DNA of 64,000 nt from an uncultured Bacteriovorax sp. (GTDB lineage: Bacteria > Bdellovibrionota > Bacteriovoracia > Bacteriovoracales > Bacteriovoracaceae): assembly GCA_946481315.1 (NCBI GenBank), contig CAMLMH010000005.1, positions 124,001 through 188,000 on the forward strand, given 5' to 3'. Below are positions 36,302-44,303 of this stretch, piece by piece. The translations under genes and the position numbers were made by a program. The notes beneath the pieces are model-generated. The model made no database searches and was not told where the DNA came from. It saw nothing but the letters and a program-made list of their open reading frames with translations. The first letter of the stretch is position 1. The number at the start of each line of letters is the position of its first letter.

Positions 36302-37075
36302 ATGAATAGATTATTAATCTTATTGGCCCTATTTTTTTTCTCATCTTGCGCGAGTAAAAAACCCGTGATGATCGATACATCTGATTTGAGCCAGGTAGAA
36401 AAAGAAGATTATGCCGACCACCTTGCATCAATCGGAAGAACGTATTTGAACAGTGAGCAGGTTTATACAGTTGCACTACGGACTGAAAGTATAAATTTCC
36501 TCGAAGCCGTGTATGAGCGATTAATTTCAAACAATCAAATTCTCTTAAATGAGGCAGTTTCGAAGCCACAGTTCTTTTTCATCAAACACAAATCACCTTT
36601 TATTTTTTCGCTGCCAAATGGGCAATTCTTTTTTTCTACTGCACTGATGGATCGTTATTTGAAAAGTGAAGCCCTGTTCATAGCTGCTTTCGCTGCGGAA
36701 GTGCTGAAGAGTTCCCGAATAATTTATGAAAAAAATCTTCTCATACCGCTGGGTTTTATTAGTACTGAAAAAATGATTCAGTTGACTAGACTAAAGCCGG
36801 AAACCCGTTATCAAATCAATGAATGGGTCTATTATATGCTAAAGCGATCGGGCTACGATGCTTCTGCCTATCTCAACTGGATACAAGTCCAGAATCGTAA
36901 CACGTTGGATTTTTCTCTTTTTTTGGGAGATGCATTGGGTATTTCAAAGGAAGAACACTTATTTAAAAACTTTATGACCAAACGGGGCATCAGCGGAGTA
37001 GAGAAAAAAATCACTGAAGCAAATTCCTCGAAAGTCTTTTACAGATTATTGAACAATGTAGCGGGTAAAGAATGA
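36302..37075 (+). CDS. lipoprotein resembling an M48 metalloprotease without its zinc site
   Basis: A 257-residue lipoprotein (signal LLALFFFSSC). The segment SPFIFSLPNGQFFFSTALMD then YLKSEALFIAAFAAEVLKSS lines up with the core of M48 peptidases (a sequence such as NAFALPGGYIFV, then a helix holding HExxH). Here the zinc motif position reads AEVLKS, with both histidines gone. It is therefore likely a pseudo-protease or binding protein. Its stop overlaps the start of the kinase gene by four bases (ATGA), so it belongs to the amgK-murU operon. Confidence 0.6.
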   Translation: MNRLLILLALFFFSSCASKKPVMIDTSDLSQVEKEDYADHLASIGRTYLNSEQVYTVALRTESINFLEAVYERLISNNQILLNEAVSKPQFFFIKHKSPFIFSLPNGQFFFSTALMDRYLKSEALFIAAFAAEVLKSSRIIYEKNLLIPLGFISTEKMIQLTRLKPETRYQINEWVYYMLKRSGYDASAYLNWIQVQNRNTLDFSLFLGDALGISKEEHLFKNFMTKRGISGVEKKITEANSSKVFYRLLNNVAGKE

Positions 37076-38106
37076 AGCCAGAACAATCAGAACGTATTCT
37101 AGTTGAAGAATTATTTAAAAAAACAATTCACAAAGAACTACTAAAAAATGAAGACATTGAAAATGTTGAAAAACTGACCGGAGATGCTTCGACCCGTAAG
37201 TATTATCGAATCTGGACAAATAAAAAATCTTACGTAGTCTGTCTGGATAATCCTATCGAAGAAGGCGGAGAAGAACCGAATTTCCTAAGACTTCAAAGAG
37301 TGCTCAATCAGGAAAAAGTACGAGTTCCTCAAATTTATGATCGCGAACTTTCGACGGGGTACATTCTGGAAGAAGATCTGGGGGACGTCACATTTTTAAA
37401 GGATATTGCACGGATTTCCGGCCCGGCAGAGGAATACAAGTACTACAAAGATGCTATTGACCTTATGGCCTCTATCCACGCGATACCTGTACAGAAATAT
37501 CAAGGTGAAAACTTTACAAAACTGGCATTTGATACAGAAAAATTATTTCAGGAAATGGAATTTACTAAAAAGTATTTTTTGAAATTGTATCTTGGTTTAG
37601 ATGTTGACTCTGAAGAAGTTAAAAAGCTTTATTCCCGGCTGAAAACTATGTGCGAGTTTTTGTCCAATGAACCCCGCTCTTTGGTTCACCGGGATTATCA
37701 CTCCCGCAATCTGATGATTATTAACGGAGAGCAAGTTGTAATTGATTTTCAGGACGCCAGGATGGGAACTCCATTATATGACCTCGTTTCGCTTCTGGAA
37801 GATTGCTATTATCAACTCGAACCATCTAATAAGGAAAAATTGATTAAATATTATTTTGAAACTTATTTTCGTAAGTTTGACAGTAAAAAAAGTTTTGAAG
37901 ATTTCAAAAAGATTTACGATTTGATGGCCATCCAACGTGTATTTAAAGCCATTGGTAGTTTCGCTTATATTTATGCTGATCGAAAAGATTTACGGTATAT
38001 CAAATATATTGGTTATGCGTTTGAAAAAGTCAGAAGTTTCATGTTTGCCCATGATGATTTTAAAGAAGCACGACAGATATTAGCGAGTCTGTATTATGCA
38101 AATTGA
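37072..38106 (+). CDS. amgK: AmgK-like sugar kinase (APH family)
   Basis: A 344-residue phosphotransferase. The catalytic loop HRDYHSRNLMII and the metal-binding segment VIDFQDARMGTPLYDLVSLL closely resemble AmgK, the kinase that phosphorylates N-acetylmuramate or N-acetylglucosamine at C1 in peptidoglycan recycling. The partner gene MurU overlaps its end by 11 bases, which supports the call. A glycine-rich ATP loop is not obvious at the N-terminus, as is usual for APH-type kinases. The exact sugar is inferred. Confidence 0.8.
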   Translation: MKPEQSERILVEELFKKTIHKELLKNEDIENVEKLTGDASTRKYYRIWTNKKSYVVCLDNPIEEGGEEPNFLRLQRVLNQEKVRVPQIYDRELSTGYILEEDLGDVTFLKDIARISGPAEEYKYYKDAIDLMASIHAIPVQKYQGENFTKLAFDTEKLFQEMEFTKKYFLKLYLGLDVDSEEVKKLYSRLKTMCEFLSNEPRSLVHRDYHSRNLMIINGEQVVIDFQDARMGTPLYDLVSLLEDCYYQLEPSNKEKLIKYYFETYFRKFDSKKSFEDFKKIYDLMAIQRVFKAIGSFAYIYADRKDLRYIKYIGYAFEKVRSFMFAHDDFKEARQILASLYYAN

Positions 38107-38977
38107 TCACGCACTAATACTCTGTGCCGGTATGGGTACCAGAATGGGTGAAATTGGAAAGAAGCTCCCGAAGGCTTTATGGCCGGTCTATTATAAAAGT
38201 CTGCTGGAGTTGCAGGTTGATTACTGCCGCGACCTGGGAATTGATCGCATATTTATTAACACTCATTTTCTTGGTGAAGAAATTGAAAAAATTATTGTCT
38301 CTAATGAGAAATTTAAGAATATAACCTTGTTGCCAGAGGATCCCTTATTGGATTCGGGAGGAGCCATTCATAACATGGCTTCGCGCGGAGACGTCAACTA
38401 CAGCGGCAATTTGCTAATTGTTAATGCCGACCAGTTCTTATTGTTTGAACGATCCTATTTTGAACAAGCCTTAAAAAAACTAGAGAACTGTCGGGCGGTT
38501 CTGTATGGAATTCGGGTTGATCATGACTCTCATTATAATGAAACTGTTTTAGAAAACGGCCAGCTAAAGGAAATTCGAAAACCGAGTGGGGAAAAAGATT
38601 TTATTACCTATTCAGGCTTAGGAATACTCAAACTGGATAATTTGGAACCTGTTCCGGGAGCAACGAAGTTTTTTCAGACCGTCGCAAACTACAAAAAAGA
38701 AAATATTCAGTTTCTGACTCCGGCAGAATACGAATACTGGGATTTTGGAACGGCAGACATATATTTCAAAAACATTGAAAAAATCCATGCTCTCAAAAAT
38801 GATAAATATGCACAACATTGCTTTATTTTAAAGTTTCTGTCTGAGCATAAGGCTTTTGCCGGTGATATAAAATTGTTTTTTAATCCGGATCTAAAGGCAA
38901 TAGATCTGGACGGCAAGGGACATTTTCATCGGGGTTGCATCAGCTGTCAGGGACTTGTCCAAAAGATAGAGCCTTAG
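38096..38977 (+). CDS. murU: MurU-like sugar-1-phosphate nucleotidyltransferase
   Basis: A 293-residue nucleotidyltransferase with the N-terminal signature LCAGMGTRMGEIGKKLPKAL and the later NADQFLL and FGTADIYF segments. MurU turns N-acetylmuramate 1-phosphate into UDP-MurNAc, bypassing early MurA/MurB synthesis. The C-terminal 60 residues extend past the typical length and may be a lineage feature. Its last codons overlap the convergent ferredoxin gene by four bases. Confidence 0.8.
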   Translation: MQIDHALILCAGMGTRMGEIGKKLPKALWPVYYKSLLELQVDYCRDLGIDRIFINTHFLGEEIEKIIVSNEKFKNITLLPEDPLLDSGGAIHNMASRGDVNYSGNLLIVNADQFLLFERSYFEQALKKLENCRAVLYGIRVDHDSHYNETVLENGQLKEIRKPSGEKDFITYSGLGILKLDNLEPVPGATKFFQTVANYKKENIQFLTPAEYEYWDFGTADIYFKNIEKIHALKNDKYAQHCFILKFLSEHKAFAGDIKLFFNPDLKAIDLDGKGHFHRGCISCQGLVQKIEP

Positions 38978-39177
38978 AAGATTTTTTTGCGATTGTCTTC
39001 TGTAATCATTTTAATACAGTCTACCGGGCAAACTTCAATACAGGCGCTGCAAAGAGTACAAGACCAGGTCTCGATAATATACTGGCTGCCATTTTTTAAT
39101 ACTGCATTTTCCGGACAAATCAGGTTGCAATTATCGCAAGAAATACACAGTGAAGTAATTTCGAGATGTGGTATCAT
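38974..39177 (-). CDS. small 2[4Fe-4S] ferredoxin
   Basis: A 67-residue ferredoxin with two cluster motifs, CISCDNCNLICP at about residues 11-22 and CTLCSACIEVCP at about 40-51. It would carry electrons at low potential in the cytoplasm. It is on its own, convergent to murU, and its redox partner is not apparent here. Another, longer ferredoxin lies at 48113-48544. Confidence 0.9.
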   Translation of the reverse strand: MIPHLEITSLCISCDNCNLICPENAVLKNGSQYIIETWSCTLCSACIEVCPVDCIKMITEDNRKKIF

Positions 39178-39234
39178 GGTTTAGAGTTTAGCAATCATTT
39201 CCCGCGTTTGCATGCTGGATAGTTTTTTCCCTCG

Positions 39235-39960
39235 GTGAACATGAGAATTTTAAAACGTAATTTTGAACAACGTAACGTCGTCATCTTTATGCTGTTTTCA
39301 TTGGTCTATTTGCATGCCATTTACTCCCTGGCTAAAGGACTGAGCTTCTATGGCCCGGAAGCCCTAAAGTCGATAGTTTTTGAGCACGGCTTAATTGTCC
39401 TGGTAGTCGCCGTTTGTCTCTACCTCATCGTAAAAATAAAAAAACATTCAGATAAGGTATTACTTTTTGCATTGATTTTGATCATCGGCAAAAATTTTAT
39501 ATTATTATCCGGAAATTTTAATAAGCTTGTGCTTGCACTCAATTTTATCTATCTCATTTTTGCATTTTATTTTTTCATCACTTGGGAATTACAGATTAAT
39601 AAAGCATCTTTTAATCCCAACTTTTCCCGCTATGATCTGGAAAAAATCCGTCGTTTTCAAATTAGTGGCACTTTAATCGATGCTCAGCAATCAACATATC
39701 CGGTACTAATTACTAATATTGATGATTACAGCTGCTTTATTTATTTACCAGAAAAGCTGGATTTTAATCCCCGCTCATTAGGTGAAGTTAAATTGCAGAC
39801 AACTTATGAAGGGGTGCAATTTCAGCAAAAGGCGAGGGTGATAAGTGCTTATGATCAGGGCCTTGGCCTGGAATTTACTCCGCAGGGAGATCAAGACCTT
39901 AACCAACCAGGATGGTCAGATTTATATAAAATCTGCCTAGAAAGGGGACTATTCGTTTAG
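39235..39960 (+). CDS. four-helix membrane protein with C-terminal PilZ-like domain
   Basis: A 241-residue protein (GTG 39235 or ATG 39241). Four membrane helices fill about residues 13-120. The C-terminal part (about 135-230) resembles PilZ: KIRRFQISGTLIDAQ, then VLITNIDDYSCFIYLP and GLGLEFTP. PilZ domains bind cyclic di-GMP through RxxxR and D/N-x-S-x-x-G; here the second motif reads DDYSCFI without the glycine, so binding is uncertain. If active, it would link cyclic di-GMP to a membrane process. Confidence 0.6.
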   Translation: MNMRILKRNFEQRNVVIFMLFSLVYLHAIYSLAKGLSFYGPEALKSIVFEHGLIVLVVAVCLYLIVKIKKHSDKVLLFALILIIGKNFILLSGNFNKLVLALNFIYLIFAFYFFITWELQINKASFNPNFSRYDLEKIRRFQISGTLIDAQQSTYPVLITNIDDYSCFIYLPEKLDFNPRSLGEVKLQTTYEGVQFQQKARVISAYDQGLGLEFTPQGDQDLNQPGWSDLYKICLERGLFV

Positions 39961-39978
39961 GTTATAAATTTTTTCCCA

Positions 39979-40491
39979 ATGCTGACCGATAAGCTCAGCA
40001 TGAATGACGATACATTAATTTCCAAGCTTATTTCTGAAACCTACACTGAATCACAAGATAAGGATCAGCCGAATAACTTTGTCGATTTACGTAATTATTT
40101 TGAGAAACGCTTAAATGAGGTTGATTTTATTTCTTTGTCTGATTATCTCGGACAAAATGAAATTCACTCGGTCTTGCTGGAATACCGCAAGGACAGTCAG
40201 TGTTACCGAATGATTATCAAAAATTCAGTTTTAGATTTTCCCTCTAACTGGTCAGTGTTCAAAGAGCTTAAGAGTCAGGACATCATCTATATTGATCAAT
40301 CACTGGATCAGGATTTTCTGCTGGATATTTTTGCCGAATTAAATGGAAGTCAGGAAAATCTGGCCCTGTTAAATGACGAAGGCTCTGCCCGTATAGTTTT
40401 TTTGTCGCTGGAAAGTTCGAAAGAGCATATTCAGTGGATGAGAGGCTATTTTGAAAAGAGAAATCAGGATCAAGAAAAAGCAGCGGCCTAG
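39979..40491 (+). CDS. cytoplasmic protein of unknown function
   Basis: A 170-residue acidic protein without signal peptide or membrane segment. The start is 39979 or, in frame, 40000; neither has a strong ribosome-binding site. It carries alternating helix/strand segments (DLRNYFEKRLNEVDFISLSD, then IIKNSVLDFPSNWSVFKEL) and no motif I recognise. It follows the PilZ-like protein gene by 18 bases and may be its partner. Confidence 0.5.
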   Translation: MLTDKLSMNDDTLISKLISETYTESQDKDQPNNFVDLRNYFEKRLNEVDFISLSDYLGQNEIHSVLLEYRKDSQCYRMIIKNSVLDFPSNWSVFKELKSQDIIYIDQSLDQDFLLDIFAELNGSQENLALLNDEGSARIVFLSLESSKEHIQWMRGYFEKRNQDQEKAAA

Positions 40492-40516
40492 TTTTCACTA
40501 AGCCGCCAGCCTGCTA

Positions 40517-41353
40517 TTAAAGTGCCATATAGAAATCTTTCATCATCTTCGCGTCTTTTTCCAGGTTCGGACTGTTACAAATGACATATCCGCGACAATC
40601 AAAAGTTTTTAATGCTCGCAGAAGATCACGCCAGTTGAAATCAGATTCTTCGAGGTTTAAGTGTTTTAAATCACCTTTAGAGTTCGAGCTGATTCCGGAA
40701 AGATGAATGTGCATATTTTGAAGAGCACCAACATCCAGTTCTTCTTTTAGTTTATTCAGAACATTACAGAATTCTTCATATGTATTGTACTCGTTAGTAC
40801 GTGCGTACAGGTGAGAGAAGTCCATACATGGTGAACAGGACGAAACAGATTTTGTTAGGTCGATCAATTCTTCAAGAGAGCCGAACTGTGAAGTTTTGCC
40901 TGTAAGTTCCGGACGAAGCTCAATCTGGATATCGAGACGATTTAATCTTTCTTCGATTACGTTCAATGATTTTTGAACCAGATCAAATACATCATATGGA
41001 GAATCTTTCATATAGAAAGCAGCGTGAAACGTCATTGACTCAGCTCCGCATAGATCAGAAATCTTTGCTGTCTGGATAATACGTTCCACAGACGAGTCAA
41101 TTTTATCTTGTTCACGTGCGTTTAAGTTAATGTAGTAAGGACCGTGAGAAGTAAGAGGAATTCCCAGCTCGTAAGAAACTTTGCGAAGTCCGGAAGATAC
41201 TTCTTCTTTCATGCGCACGCCATGAGCGAACTCTAGTTGCATACAATCAAGGCCTAGAGCATGGACTTGTTTTACCCCATCGATAGGGTTATTTTTTTTA
41301 GGCGTTGAATTAGGCACCCCTGCGGTACCAAAAAGAAGACGGTCGAATTTCAT
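40517..41353 (-). CDS. endonuclease IV-like TIM-barrel protein with an altered metal site
   Basis: A 278-residue AP-endonuclease family 2 protein, closest in layout to the archaeal branch. The likely metal ligands are seen: HGPYYINL, TFHAAFY, the glutamate in IELRPELTG, MDFSHLYAR, HIHLSG and GDLKHLNLEE. The last ligand, a glutamate in the ESP segment of relatives, is asparagine here (VICNSPNLEKDA). Family enzymes cut DNA at abasic sites with three zinc ions. Loss of one ligand suggests altered or lost activity, or another hydrolase role. Confidence 0.7.
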   Translation of the reverse strand: MKFDRLLFGTAGVPNSTPKKNNPIDGVKQVHALGLDCMQLEFAHGVRMKEEVSSGLRKVSYELGIPLTSHGPYYINLNAREQDKIDSSVERIIQTAKISDLCGAESMTFHAAFYMKDSPYDVFDLVQKSLNVIEERLNRLDIQIELRPELTGKTSQFGSLEELIDLTKSVSSCSPCMDFSHLYARTNEYNTYEEFCNVLNKLKEELDVGALQNMHIHLSGISSNSKGDLKHLNLEESDFNWRDLLRALKTFDCRGYVICNSPNLEKDAKMMKDFYMAL

Positions 41354-41575
41354 ATTGCGCTCCCCAAATTTATCTCAAAACCACACATTGTTATCACAAA
41401 TCCGGATACATTGATAGCTGCGTCGTGAAAACCCCAATAATATCCTGCACTTGGATGGTGGTTCCCGACTTTCAAAAGCAACTATTTCAAAGGCTAAGGA
41501 CTTATAGCTCTCGACCGGATTTTTGTCTATAATTTATGAATGCCATTGTAATAATGACAGCAGTGACCAGGATTC

Positions 41576-42388
41576 ATGGAGGATTCTATCGGCCGTTTTA
41601 AGTATCTTTTATTTATCATTACCGCTTTTCTTTTCACTTTCAGTTTGATTGGACTGCTGTTTGATCTGGTGAATGGGTTTTGGGCAGGTCTCATCATTGC
41701 TCTGCTAACATTAGCTTTTTTTGCTCGCTGGGGCGAAAAACTTGTATTGATTTTTGCAAAGGCCCGTTATGTAACTGATGATGAAGCTCTCATAAATCAG
41801 GTGAAAAACTTCAGCGCACACCTGGGTATGCCGGACCTGAAAGTTTACTGGTCAAATGTTTTTGTGAACAATCTTTACTTCACAGACGCATATTGGGGTG
41901 AGCCAGCTCTGATTATCGGAAAAAATGTTTATCAGACTTTATCTCGTAATGAACTCAATAGTCTTATTCATGCTGCACTTTTACGTGTACGATCAGGTGA
42001 AGCCAGAAACCGAACATTTACCACTCTGATTTTTTTCACCCTATATTCACCTGTCTACTTGATTAGGGCATTGCTGCCGGATAAATGGAAAAATGGGATA
42101 CGATTTTTTCTCTATCCCGCCTTTGTATTAAAATCTAAGTTATATGAAAAAGACAGTGAGCTATTTAAGTTTGATTATGAAGTTGGAAAGATGTCCGGAT
42201 TGAAAAAAGAATACATCTCAGCCTTGTTTAAAATAGCGCATCTGGATTCTGTCAATGAACTGAGCACTGGAGCGATGATTTTAGCTGAGTTGGTTCATGT
42301 TAAAAATAAAAGTCAGGATCCGCTTTCGAATCTGATGGTTAATAGTGTCGATGTGAAAATGCGAATTAAAAATCTCAATACTCACTAG
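41576..42388 (+). CDS. HtpX-like membrane protein with a broken HExxH motif
   Basis: A 270-residue protein with two N-terminal membrane helices (about 9-50) and a domain resembling M48/HtpX proteases: VTDDEALINQVKNFSAHLGM and the LIIGKNVYQTLSRNELNSL segment precede where HExxH belongs. The motif reads HAALL, keeping only the first histidine, so zinc-dependent cleavage is unlikely. TATAAT at 41528-41533 may be a -10 box. It heads the operon with the CHASE2 kinase and activator genes and may sense or bind membrane proteins for them (inference). Confidence 0.6.
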   Translation: MEDSIGRFKYLLFIITAFLFTFSLIGLLFDLVNGFWAGLIIALLTLAFFARWGEKLVLIFAKARYVTDDEALINQVKNFSAHLGMPDLKVYWSNVFVNNLYFTDAYWGEPALIIGKNVYQTLSRNELNSLIHAALLRVRSGEARNRTFTTLIFFTLYSPVYLIRALLPDKWKNGIRFFLYPAFVLKSKLYEKDSELFKFDYEVGKMSGLKKEYISALFKIAHLDSVNELSTGAMILAELVHVKNKSQDPLSNLMVNSVDVKMRIKNLNTH

Positions 42389-42396
42389 GAAGATTA

Positions 42397-44265
42397 ATGT
42401 TCAAAAACTTTAAAATTGATCTTTCAGAATATTATCCATTGTTGTTTACGCTCATCTTTGTTGGGATTTTGTTCCAATATCCTCTGGCTTCTTTTGAAGC
42501 TATTTTTTACGATGCCAAGGTTAAATGGGATTTTGGTGTTAAGCCCAGTAAGGAAATTGTTATTGTCACACTCGACGAAGAAAGTGATGACTATTTAGGA
42601 GACTCTTATCCTTACACTTATGCCACTCATTCACGCTTTCTGGATAAACTTCTGGCTTCCAAGCCAAAAATCATCAATTACTTTATTCGTATGCCAGACG
42701 TTACTGAAGAAGATGCCTATTTTAAAGAATACAAAAGAAAACTTAACGGTTTTATTGAAAAGGAAGGCAAGGTTAGTTTTGGTACAGAAATAGATGAAGT
42801 AAAAGGTGAAGAACTGCCGCCAGTGCCATTGCAGGATTTTGACTATGCTCTGGCCCAGCTTAATATAGACAATAACGTTTTTGCCAGAGACGATGTCATC
42901 CGCAGGGCAATTTTTAATGTATCAGGTGAAGAGAGCCTGCACTTGCTGACGGCTAATCAATTTCGCGGTAAAACCGGAAAGAGTGTTTTAAATGTACCGG
43001 ATGTTATGGGGGCTTATTACAATGATGAAGCGGATGCAAACTTCGTCATGTTTCGTTACCCAGGCTCTCCGGTTTATAGCGAATTTAAATATAAGACGAT
43101 TCCGTTTCATCGGGTATTGGTCGGTAATTATAATCCGGAAATTTTTAAAGACAAAATAGTTCTTATCGGGCCAAATTATATTTCTCAAAGCGATAATTTC
43201 TATCTCACCCCTTTTAATCAGGAAGAGTACAAAGCACCCAAACTGATCATTCATGCAACGATCATTGATGCTTTTATACAAAATAAAACCATAAAAATGC
43301 TTCCTCGCATGGTCTCTAATGTACTCGCTTTTATTGTGGCAATTTTGCTGTCGATAATTATTTCTAAACTTAAGCCCAAGGACGGCTTGATCATCACCTT
43401 ATTGGTGCTGTTATCTATCCTGGTCATTTCGTATCTGCTCTTTGTTTTAATGGGGTTCTGGCTTTATACTGCCCACCTGGTAGTTACTGTATTTGTTGTT
43501 TATTACATCTGGATTCCTTTCCGTGCCATTGGTGAGTATCAACGTCGTTTTGCCTTCCAGGAAGAGGCTAAATTGCTTAAGAAAGTAGAAAAACTAAAGC
43601 AAAACTTTCTTTCTTTAATGAGTCACGATTTAAAAACTCCGGTAGCCAAAATTGCAGGAGTGGCGGATAACCTTTATCACCAGAATCCGACCAATCCGGA
43701 AATCCGGGAAAAGTCACAACTGATAATAGATTCAACGAAAGAACTAAATCGCTTTATTTCCAGTATTCTGGACATGACTAAAATAGAATCCAGTAACTTT
43801 GCAATAAACAAGATTTCCAAAGATATCAATGCACTGGTCGAAAGTGTTATAAAAGATCTGAGTTTCAGTGCAAGTCAGAAACAGGTCAAGGTAATTAAAG
43901 AGCTGGCTCCGCTTTATCCAATAGAGATTGATGTCACGCTGATTACCCGGGTTATTTCCAACCTTGTAGAAAACGCCATCAAATATTCCGGTGAAGGATC
44001 AACAGTAGAAGTGCGTACCTGGGATGATGAAAAATGGGTTTATGTTGAAATTAAGGACAACGGCATTGGTATCCCGCCGGAAGAGCTGCAGAATATCTTT
44101 GAGAAATTTTATCGGATAAAAAATGATGCTAATCACGCTATAAAGGGGACCGGTCTGGGCCTTTACCTGGTTAAATACTTCGTAGAACTGCATGGCGGGA
44201 CCATTCAAGTTGAATCCAGACAGGGAATCGAGACGAAATTTTTAGTTAAATTAGTCAATCAGTAG
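42397..44265 (+). CDS. CHASE2-domain sensor histidine kinase
   Basis: A 622-residue sensor. The N-terminal helix (about 15-33) is followed by a large extracytoplasmic CHASE2 domain (about 35-305), where VIVTLDEESDDYLGDSYPYT is a typical start. Three helices follow at about 308-375. A HisKA domain has the phosphoacceptor H410 in SLMSHDLKTPVAKIAG, and the ATPase domain has NLVENAIKYS, DNGIGIPPEE and GTGLGLYLVK. The ligand of CHASE2 is unknown. The partner regulator gene follows after 38 bases. Confidence 0.92.
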   Translation: MFKNFKIDLSEYYPLLFTLIFVGILFQYPLASFEAIFYDAKVKWDFGVKPSKEIVIVTLDEESDDYLGDSYPYTYATHSRFLDKLLASKPKIINYFIRMPDVTEEDAYFKEYKRKLNGFIEKEGKVSFGTEIDEVKGEELPPVPLQDFDYALAQLNIDNNVFARDDVIRRAIFNVSGEESLHLLTANQFRGKTGKSVLNVPDVMGAYYNDEADANFVMFRYPGSPVYSEFKYKTIPFHRVLVGNYNPEIFKDKIVLIGPNYISQSDNFYLTPFNQEEYKAPKLIIHATIIDAFIQNKTIKMLPRMVSNVLAFIVAILLSIIISKLKPKDGLIITLLVLLSILVISYLLFVLMGFWLYTAHLVVTVFVVYYIWIPFRAIGEYQRRFAFQEEAKLLKKVEKLKQNFLSLMSHDLKTPVAKIAGVADNLYHQNPTNPEIREKSQLIIDSTKELNRFISSILDMTKIESSNFAINKISKDINALVESVIKDLSFSASQKQVKVIKELAPLYPIEIDVTLITRVISNLVENAIKYSGEGSTVEVRTWDDEKWVYVEIKDNGIGIPPEELQNIFEKFYRIKNDANHAIKGTGLGLYLVKYFVELHGGTIQVESRQGIETKFLVKLVNQ

Positions 44266-44303
44266 TAAAATAGACGACAGGAAGTAATTTCCAGGAGACA
44301 GAT

